Made by a program: the position numbers and the translations under genes. 10,033 nt of DNA. Source: an uncultured Plesiomonas sp. Its GTDB lineage: Bacteria > Pseudomonadota > Gammaproteobacteria > Enterobacterales > CAMTGL01. Location: positions 1 through 10,033 of the forward strand of contig CAMTGL010000064.1 of assembly GCA_947071955.1 (NCBI GenBank), written 5' to 3'. Below are positions 1 to 5,041 of the stretch, piece by piece. Below the pieces are notes generated by a model that was given only the letters and a program-made list of their open reading frames with translations, ran no database searches and was not told the origin of the DNA. The first letter of the stretch is position 1. The number at the start of each line of letters is the position of its first letter.

Positions 1-508
1 CGGTGCCGTACTGTTTCAGCCACTCTTCTACCGACTGATTAGCTTGTGAAACGGCTGCCGAGCGTAGGCTGCTTACCACAGAGCCTGTGGCTAATGTGGT
101 GGCAGTTTTAGCCGCATAAGTTTCAAACTCGGAATGAGAATCGCCACTCAGCACAGCTGATGGCAAAGATTGCTGAACATTGTTTTTGCGGGATCGAGTG
201 AAATCAGAAACAAATAATCGGTCACCTACTTTAAGGTCAGTAAACGGTTTATTTTTATAAGCGTCATTATTTAATTTCTTTAACTCACTAACCGTTAACC
301 CAAAGTATTTTGAAATAGAAGTAACTGTATCACCTCGCTGTACATAATACACATGTAAAACCTGCATATTTTTTTCATCTTCACTCAGTGAAGCATAAAC
401 AGCCGGTGACAAACTCAATAAAGTAGGAAGTAAGGCTTGAGTTATAACATTAGCCCACGCAGTTAAAATAACTGTGTGTGTTTTTCTTGCTGAGCGTTGA
501 TTATCCAT
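1..508 (-). CDS. Intimin/invasin-like inverse autotransporter, N-terminal part (cut by window edge)
   Basis: Outer-membrane adhesin of the intimin/invasin (type Ve, inverse autotransporter) family; only the first 169 codons lie in the window. Residues 1-39 form a long signal peptide with basic start and hydrophobic core (ends SPAVYA, likely cut after A39), of the extended type usual in this family. Residues 54-100 are a LysM peptidoglycan-binding domain (YYVQRGDTVTSISKYFGLTV, then LKVGDRLFV). Residues 116-169 match the start of the inverse-autotransporter module: LPSAVL, an alanine/serine-rich helix, then NQSVEEWLKQYGT, which corresponds to the family's conserved VEQWLxQFGTA stretch just before the beta-barrel. 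The ATG at 506-508 is the only sensible start and has a modest AGGTG upstream. In known members the barrel stays in the outer membrane and Ig-like repeats are displayed outside; those parts are off the edge. Neighbours are a LysR regulator and a CaiF/GrlA-like regulator. Family assignment is firm; ligand unknown. Confidence 0.88.
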   Translation of the reverse strand, partial: MDNQRSARKTHTVILTAWANVITQALLPTLLSLSPAVYASLSEDEKNMQVLHVYYVQRGDTVTSISKYFGLTVSELKKLNNDAYKNKPFTDLKVGDRLFVSDFTRSRKNNVQQSLPSAVLSGDSHSEFETYAAKTATTLATGSVVSSLRSAAVSQANQSVEEWLKQYGT

Positions 509-847
509 AGTGAAAATAAAACACCTAAGTCATTAAAATCAGACATAAAATTAAAGTAAACTGACATCACCACGAAATACATTACAAATATCATCGCCAA
601 ACAATGAATCGTAAATCAATACTTGGTGACACAATAAATATAATTCCATTTAAACGATGAAATACTCACTAGCAAGCAATGAATAAAAAAGGAAGACATT
701 AAATGTAGTTATTATAAAAACCTGGGAAATTAAAAACACAACTAATGGAGGTAACCATATAGATTATGCAATCACTAGAGAGTCGAACTGAATTATCGCT
801 TAGAGATATAAACTGTTACAGTATTTTTACTGAAAATATAGTTCCAT

Positions 848-940
848 TTATTGCAACGCCAAAAATGAATTGATTATCCCATTAAGTGCAACAATTATTG
901 CATTATATTCTCGTTACATTTAGCAATAGTATGCAATAAT
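848..940. repeat. Cluster of TTATTGCA boxes with a perfect 10-bp inverted repeat
   Basis: TTATTGCA occurs at 848-855 and 895-902 on the plus strand and as its complement TGCAATAA at 932-939. The last two belong to a perfect inverted repeat, ATTATTGCAT (894-903) and ATGCAATAAT (931-940), with arm centres 37 bases apart. A near copy, TGCAACAA, starts at 888. Repeated, oppositely oriented boxes between divergent genes suggest an operator, perhaps for the adjacent LysR protein or the CaiF/GrlA-like protein. The regulator is not identifiable from sequence, and the region is AT-rich enough that chance contributes. Confidence 0.4.
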
Positions 941-1156
941 AAATTAGAATTTTATGCTTTAGATGAACCAAATAATTCAATTTAAAAACAGCATGTTAGA
1001 GTAATTTACCCCAATGAAAAAACCTGATGTAACATGTTATTACTTAAGTTCTGCGGCTATCCATACACACAGAGATAACTTACCCCTCCCCTACTTAATG
1101 CCAATTCATTTATTACATCCAGAGTAAAATACTATCAATAAGATACTAGCCGCCCA

Positions 1157-1201
1157 CATTGCTATAAAAAGTCAATCACAATGTAATTTCATTGCTATAC
1201 T
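1157..1201 (+). promoter_or_regulatory. Possible extended -10 promoter(s) for the LysR gene, in a direct repeat
   Basis: CATTGCTATA is present twice, 33 bases apart (1157-1166 and 1190-1199). Each copy forms an extended -10 element: TGCTATAAA at 1160-1168 and TGCTATACT at 1193-1201. No good -35 is visible, which is tolerated for extended -10 promoters. Starting from the second copy, the leader to the ATG at 1300 would be about 90 bases. The 33-base spacing is about three helical turns, so the repeat could also be a protein-binding site. Confidence 0.35.
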
Positions 1202-1299
1202 TAACAGAAACTAAGAATTTTATATTTAGATAAAAACATACCAATGAAAAAATTTCACTTACATCACTCGCTACACTATAAGTTGTGAAGGAGTTCCAA

Positions 1300-2217
1300 A
1301 TGCGTTTAAAAATTGAAGATATGGTAATGTTCGCTAAAGTAGCTGAAAAACTTAGTTTTAATAAAGCGGCTGATGAACTGAGAATTCCATTATCGACGCT
1401 TAGCCGTCGAATAACTGCATTAGAAAAAACACTGAATGTACCATTATTTGAACGTTCAACCAGACAAATATTACTTACTGAGGCAGGGAAAGAAATAATC
1501 ACCTACTGCAATGATATTGTATGTAAAAAAAATGACTTGGAAGATTTTATTGACGCAAATTATCGTCAAAATAGTGGCGAATTAACAATTGAGGTATCAC
1601 ATGCAGCAGCATCTTTACTCAGTAAAAACTTCATGCCTCAATTTGTAAAGAAACATCCAAATATCATACTAACATTAAAATCTAGAACTGATACAGATAG
1701 CATCCTAAATAGTGATATACTTATTACATCAATACTCCCCAAAAATGAGAATCTTATAGCAACAAAAATTGGAACATTGACTCGATCATTTTTCGCAGCG
1801 CCTAGCTATCTTAAAAGTCACGGTACGCCACAATCATTGCAAGATTTAAAAATGCATACTCTTTTATGTGTTGGCAATGCATTTCATCCTTGTTTATCAG
1901 AGTACTACAACATACTTCACCTTGATGATGTAACAGTACAGCCAAAAAACTTAAACTTAAATTTTTTTGATATACATCAAGCAATTGAAGCTGCCATCAA
2001 TGGTCACGGAATAGTATGGACATCTAAATTCATTGTCGATAGGAAAACAAATCCCGGAACATTGAAAATGCTATTTGATGAATCTTTAGATGTAGAAATC
2101 CCTAGCTATGCTGTATACAAACAAAGATTCAGTCAACCTAAGAAAATAACATCATTCATTTTTGAATTAAAAGAGTTTATAGAAAAAACACAAACAACAA
2201 ATAAAAAAACATCATAA
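1300..2217 (+). CDS. LysR-family transcriptional regulator
   Basis: DNA-binding regulator of 305 residues, the usual LysR length. The N-terminal winged helix-turn-helix spans residues 4-64: FAKVAEKLSFNKAADEL, then IPLSTLSRRITALEKTLNVP, closing with the family hallmark PLFERSTRQILLTEAGKE. A linker helix follows to about residue 88, then a two-lobed effector-binding domain (from GELTIEVS) to the end. I chose the ATG at 1300 because AAGGAG at 1288-1293 sits six bases upstream; a GTG at 1285 in the same frame overlaps that ribosome site and is unlikely. It is divergent from the adhesin gene and convergent with the small regulator at 2301-2660. LysR proteins often control a divergent neighbour, so the adhesin is a natural candidate target, but that is inference. 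The effector molecule cannot be told from the sequence. The gene is AT-rich, unlike ampD/ampE/nadC. Confidence 0.93.
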   Translation: MRLKIEDMVMFAKVAEKLSFNKAADELRIPLSTLSRRITALEKTLNVPLFERSTRQILLTEAGKEIITYCNDIVCKKNDLEDFIDANYRQNSGELTIEVSHAAASLLSKNFMPQFVKKHPNIILTLKSRTDTDSILNSDILITSILPKNENLIATKIGTLTRSFFAAPSYLKSHGTPQSLQDLKMHTLLCVGNAFHPCLSEYYNILHLDDVTVQPKNLNLNFFDIHQAIEAAINGHGIVWTSKFIVDRKTNPGTLKMLFDESLDVEIPSYAVYKQRFSQPKKITSFIFELKEFIEKTQTTNKKTS

Positions 2218-2223
2218 CCTGAT

Positions 2224-2256
2224 AAAAAAATAGGCATGCATATTACTGCACACCTA
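2224..2256 (-). terminator. Intrinsic terminator of the CaiF/GrlA-like gene
   Basis: Read on the minus strand, a 10-bp stem (TAGGTGTGCA pairing with TGCATGCCTA, with two G-U pairs) encloses the loop GTAATA and is followed at once by seven T residues. It lies 45 bases past the stop codon of the minus-strand gene ending at 2301. On the plus strand the same hairpin is 13 bases after the LysR stop but is followed only by AGATTTTCATTT, so it may stop that transcript weakly as well. Confidence 0.72.
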
Positions 2257-2300
2257 AGATTTTCATTTAACTTCACAAACTAAAATAAAGCATTCAATAA

Positions 2301-2660
2301 TCACATAGATACCCGAGCCCGAGCCCCCAGCGCCAAACTCCACAATTCCTGAGTTCGCTTCTCACACTGCACCTGCGTTCTTCCTTTTACATTTAAACGC
2401 GAAAGTGTCGGATCTTGCTGTATTTTATCCAAACTTTTTTGTGTGATACTAACAACATGATATGCAGAGCTGAGATCGCACTCCATGCGTATCGTTCTTA
2501 TTCGCACCACATCATCATTAGATACCATGTAATTAATATATTGCCGTAGCTGCTTACTGCTTAAATTAAAATGGCTTGCTACTTCATGGCCAAGCACAGA
2601 GCATTTCTTTTCATAAATCCAGTAAGCAACCTTTAAATAATTGGGTGTGGGATTAGACAT
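2301..2660 (-). CDS. Small DNA-binding regulator resembling the CaiF/GrlA family
   Basis: A 119-residue basic cytoplasmic protein. Residues 8-70 resemble the winged-helix region of CaiF (carnitine operon activator) and GrlA (activator of the LEE pathogenicity island): NYLKVAYWIYEKKCSVLGHE is like PLYLLIAEWMMAENRWVIAR of CaiF, followed by a helix-turn-helix (VASHFNLSSKQLRQYINYMV, about 27-46) and beta strands. The end, KRTQELWSLALGARA, resembles the CaiF tail with its Trp and basic residues. The comparison is from memory and similarity is moderate, so the family is probable rather than certain. The ATG at 2658-2660 has AAGGTG a few bases upstream. It has its own -10 candidate and a terminator, so it is probably transcribed alone. 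Presence near an intimin-like gene is suggestive, because GrlA acts in the island that encodes intimin in attaching-effacing bacteria; direct control here is inferred only. Confidence 0.6.
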   Translation of the reverse strand: MSNPTPNYLKVAYWIYEKKCSVLGHEVASHFNLSSKQLRQYINYMVSNDDVVRIRTIRMECDLSSAYHVVSITQKSLDKIQQDPTLSRLNVKGRTQVQCEKRTQELWSLALGARARVSM

Positions 2661-2894
2661 TACAGCACCTTAAAACAAAATAATTCTCAATAATAGTTAT
2701 AAATAATAATTATATGACAATACATTTGCTAAAATCAGTCTAATCCATTAGTACATGAAAGCAATATATACCACTTCCACTATACAAATTAGCCATTCAA
2801 ACAACAAACTAAATAAATGAAAATACAAACCCGATAAATGGAACAATCGTAATAATAATTAAACTAAAAAAAATAGCTTATTCTATACAAATAA
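2661..2894. other. AT-rich gap at the edge of the ampE side
   Basis: This stretch holds the promoter candidate of the CaiF/GrlA-like gene and otherwise no recognisable gene, RNA or repeat. It marks the change from AT-rich accessory DNA on the left to the more balanced composition of ampE on the right. Confidence 0.5.
2709..2714 (-). promoter_or_regulatory. Perfect -10 box (TATAAT, minus strand) of the CaiF/GrlA-like gene
   Basis: The minus strand reads TATAAT here, about 45 bases before the start codon at 2660, giving a leader of roughly 40 bases. The -35 position (around GATTTT/TGATTT at 17-18 bases spacing) is poor, suggesting a weak or activator-dependent promoter. In such AT-rich DNA a perfect -10 can occur by chance. 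Confidence 0.4.
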
Positions 2895-2960
2895 CCCTGT
2901 TTATTCCGCATAGGTGTTTCACACAGGTATGTCGCATATACCACCTGCGGAAAAACAGGG
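2895..2960 (-). terminator. Long imperfect hairpin just downstream of ampE, probable terminator
   Basis: Arms 2895-2916 and 2942-2960 pair over 19 base pairs: CCCTGTTT with AAACAGGG, TTCCGCA with TGCGGAA and GGTG with CACC, with a one-base and a two-base bulge on one side. The arms enclose 25 bases that can form a smaller GGTAT/ATACC hairpin. The structure starts eight bases after the ampE stop codon. On the minus strand it is followed by TTATTTGTATAG, a weak T tract, so it may stop transcription inefficiently or instead stabilise the 3' end of the mRNA. It also lies at the boundary between AT-rich and core DNA. Confidence 0.5.
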
Positions 2961-2968
2961 AAAATACA

Positions 2969-3811
2969 CTACACCAACAACCCGTAAATAGTCAGCACAG
3001 AAACAACTACCACCAGCAGCATTGCCGCTTTACGCGCCAGTGTTACCGCAGTTTGCGGCATATCCACCCATGATTCATTATCTTGCGGCAGCAGCGCCAG
3101 ACGCGTAACCTGCCCCAGCACCTGATAGGCCGACGCACGTACATCAGCAACCGCCATCACCCACACGGCTAACGCCTTATCCCCGTGCCCTGCAAATACA
3201 TACGCCAATGAGCAAATACGTACCGGCAACCAATCAAGCCAGCCCAGTAACGAATCAACTCCAGAGTGCGCGCGCTGCAGTGCATTATTCTGTTCAGCCA
3301 GCCAGCTTTGGTAAGCCCGTAACACAGCATAGCCCACCATAATGGCAGGGCCGCCCACCACAAACCAAAACGCCGGTGCAATATAGTAGCGAAAATGTGT
3401 CCACAACAACGCAGACTGCAACGCCTGCAAACGTGCTACATCATCTCCGCACGGCAAACCATGAATACGCGCAATATTCTCTGCCAATGCCTGAGCCTGC
3501 GCCGTCTCACCACGGCGCGCTGCTACCAAATAAGCGCGATAACGCATCCGCTTATAACCTGCACCAATACACAGCAGCCCCAGCGCTATCCAGCACAACA
3601 GCGATACCAGACCGAACAAATGCCCTTTCACCAGCCATAAACCCACGCTAACCAGTAGCACACTGGCCAGCCACACCGCAGTACTTTTCACCAGAGAAGG
3701 CCGCGCTATCTTCACCCACAGCGGGTGCAGCCAGTGATCAATCTGCCAATGCTCACCGGTTTTAAACAACCGCTCCCATGCCAAAATCAGCAGCAAACTG
3801 AATAATTTCAT
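2969..3811 (-). CDS. ampE: AmpE, inner-membrane protein of the ampDE locus
   Basis: A 280-residue inner-membrane protein, almost the same length as E. coli AmpE (284) and similar throughout. The start MKLFSLLLILAWERLFKTGE matches the family's LFERLFKLGEHW motif; other matches are GLLCIGAGYKRMRYRAYL, LQSALLWTHFRYYIAPAFWF, the GVDSLLGWLDWLPVR stretch and the C-terminal LTIYGLLV. Likely membrane segments: about 43-61, 66-84, 143-164 and 262-280. AmpE has been described as a membrane sensor or accessory of the AmpD/AmpC beta-lactamase pathway and is related to CobD/CbiB-like membrane proteins; its biochemical role is unsettled. It follows ampD in the same direction after 89 bases, presumably in one transcript; in E. 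coli the two genes are adjacent with almost no gap. AGGAG lies nine bases before the ATG. Confidence 0.96.
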   Translation of the reverse strand: MKLFSLLLILAWERLFKTGEHWQIDHWLHPLWVKIARPSLVKSTAVWLASVLLVSVGLWLVKGHLFGLVSLLCWIALGLLCIGAGYKRMRYRAYLVAARRGETAQAQALAENIARIHGLPCGDDVARLQALQSALLWTHFRYYIAPAFWFVVGGPAIMVGYAVLRAYQSWLAEQNNALQRAHSGVDSLLGWLDWLPVRICSLAYVFAGHGDKALAVWVMAVADVRASAYQVLGQVTRLALLPQDNESWVDMPQTAVTLARKAAMLLVVVVSVLTIYGLLV

Positions 3812-3900
3812 CCCTTAGTACTCCTCACACTCTTCTTTATATTCATCTGTGCACAGCCGTTTATACTTCCAACCCTGTAAATTGCCCAATAAACCGCAAC

Positions 3901-4482
3901 TTACTCTGTCGCCAGATTATCCAGCCGCTGCAAACAATCGGTAAAATATGCCCAATCAAATGCCGTACCGGGGTCAGTTTTGCGCTGTGGCGCAATATCA
4001 CTGTGCCCCGTAATCCGTGCATCAGTAATCGCCGGAAAACGCCGCTGCAACCACCGCGTAATCAGTGCCAACTGCTGATACTGTATCGGCGTATAGGCCA
4101 GCGTATCCGTGCCCTCTAGCTCTATTCCTACCGAATAATCATTGCACTGCGCACGCCCTTCAAAACTCGACACCCCCGCATGCCACGCACGCTGATTAAA
4201 AGGCACATACTGCACCACCTCGCCATCACGCCGAATTAAACAGTGTGCCGACACCTGCAACTGGTAAATATCGGCAAAATAGGGGTGAATATTAGGCTGC
4301 AAGCGGCCACAAAACAGATCATCAATATACGGCCCACCAAACTCACCCGGCGGCAAACTGATATTGTGCACCACCAGCAAAGAGACCACCTCCCCCTCAG
4401 CTCGCTCATTACAGTGCGGCGAAGGGCAGCGGCGCGCCCCGTTCAGCCAATCCGCCTTTGCAGGTAAACTCAGTACCGGCAT
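3901..4482 (-). CDS. ampD: AmpD, 1,6-anhydro-N-acetylmuramyl-L-alanine amidase
   Basis: Cytoplasmic zinc amidase (EC 3.5.1.28 class) that cuts the stem peptide from 1,6-anhydro-muropeptides during cell-wall recycling. In bacteria with AmpR and AmpC its loss raises inducer levels and derepresses beta-lactamase. With the ATG at 4480-4482 the protein has 193 residues (E. coli 183). It is nearly collinear with E. coli AmpD: LLVVHNISLPPGEFGGPYID, VSAHCLIRRDGEVVQYVPF, RAWHAGVSSFEGRAQCNDYS, GIELEGTDTLAYT and GHSDIAPQRKTDPG. Zinc ligands by position are H39, H160 and D170; the catalytic pair is E121 and K168, all present, so the enzyme should be active. The frame runs on to a TTG at 4506, but that has no ribosome site, whereas AGAGAG lies eight bases before the ATG. 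It is an N-acetylmuramoyl-L-alanine amidase type 2 domain without signal peptide, as expected for AmpD. Confidence 0.96.
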   Translation of the reverse strand: MPVLSLPAKADWLNGARRCPSPHCNERAEGEVVSLLVVHNISLPPGEFGGPYIDDLFCGRLQPNIHPYFADIYQLQVSAHCLIRRDGEVVQYVPFNQRAWHAGVSSFEGRAQCNDYSVGIELEGTDTLAYTPIQYQQLALITRWLQRRFPAITDARITGHSDIAPQRKTDPGTAFDWAYFTDCLQRLDNLATE

Positions 4483-5041
4483 AACAACAACTCTCTGATA
4501 ACCCAAAGAATATCAGTGTGCGGGATAACCCCCCATACGGCAAGCCTCACACCTCCTTCCCCGCCCAAGCGCATATTTCATACTCACCCCGTCTTCATTA
4601 ACACCCCAAAAAGCAAAGCAAGAACCGTACTTTTATGGGATGCACAACCAGAGCAGAGCCTCCTGCGTCTCCATCGCAAAATAACTTACATTTCCAAATC
4701 TAAATCCAAAACCATGCACGATAAAATCATCAGCCCGTATTTCATCATTGATCAGCATTAAGCATCTAAGCCACTCTCCTGATCCAAAACAATCACAAAA
4801 TATGCGCAAGTTTTTGCCCATATTTCAGGTAATTATCCTGCTTACGCAAACTTTGCTGGCCAATTAGCGCTGTACGCGCAAAACATTGCGCATTTTAGGA
4901 AACTCCCATCTTAAAAATTTTTATATCTGATTGATTTTTAATTATTTTTATCGTTGGCATAAAACATGCCTGAGATCTGTTTAGACATCAGGTCATAGCG
5001 CTGATCACCCTTGCCGTATAAAACAGGATTGAACATCAAAG
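4483..5041. other. Divergent intergenic region between ampD and the M23-GH19 gene
   Basis: About 560 bases with no convincing gene; open frames at 4516-4761 (plus) and 4633-4821 (minus) lack ribosome sites and protein-like composition. It should contain the ampD promoter (none clear) and that of the large gene (see the -24/-12 candidate at 4955-4969). A perfect ribosome-binding sequence AAGGAGG lies at 4552-4558 on the minus strand, about 70 bases before ampD, with a TTG eight bases further on; no recognised gene uses it. The composition falls to very AT-rich between about 4900 and 4955, typical of a promoter upstream region. Confidence 0.6.
4955..4969 (+). promoter_or_regulatory. Candidate sigma-54 (-24/-12) promoter for the M23-GH19 gene
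   Basis: TGGCATAAAACATGC has the invariant GG and GC of the sigma-54 consensus (TGGCAC-N5-TTGC) at exactly the right separation, with only minor departures. Transcription would start near 4980, about 60 bases before the ATG at 5042. The very AT-rich DNA upstream includes a near match to the IHF site on the minus strand (4924-4936), a common companion of such promoters. The same bases form a short palindrome, GGCAT-AAAAC-ATGCC (4956-4970), so an operator for another protein is the alternative reading. No sigma-54 activator gene lies in the window. Confidence 0.45.

Larger units (their letters stand above)
509..1299. other. AT-rich intergenic region between divergent adhesin and LysR genes
   Basis: About 790 bases without a convincing gene on either strand. 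It lies between the starts of two divergent genes, so promoters of both should be here. It holds a cluster of TTATTGCA boxes (848-940) and two copies of CATTGCTATA (1157-1166, 1190-1199), listed separately. I see no tRNA, no rRNA and no long repeat. No clear -35/-10 pair for the adhesin was found on the minus strand. The unusual length for a divergent promoter suggests long-range control or DNA bending, but that is inference. Confidence 0.6.

Noticed and set aside
1285..1299. GTG start at 1285 for the LysR gene
   Set aside because: It overlaps the AAGGAG ribosome site that is ideally placed for the ATG at 1300, and the ATG gives the usual LysR N-terminus.
4516..4821. Two short open frames (plus 4516-4761, minus 4633-4821) between ampD and the hydrolase gene
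   Set aside because: No ribosome-binding sites, non-ATG start for the first, low-complexity-like composition and mutual overlap; better explained as promoter-region DNA.
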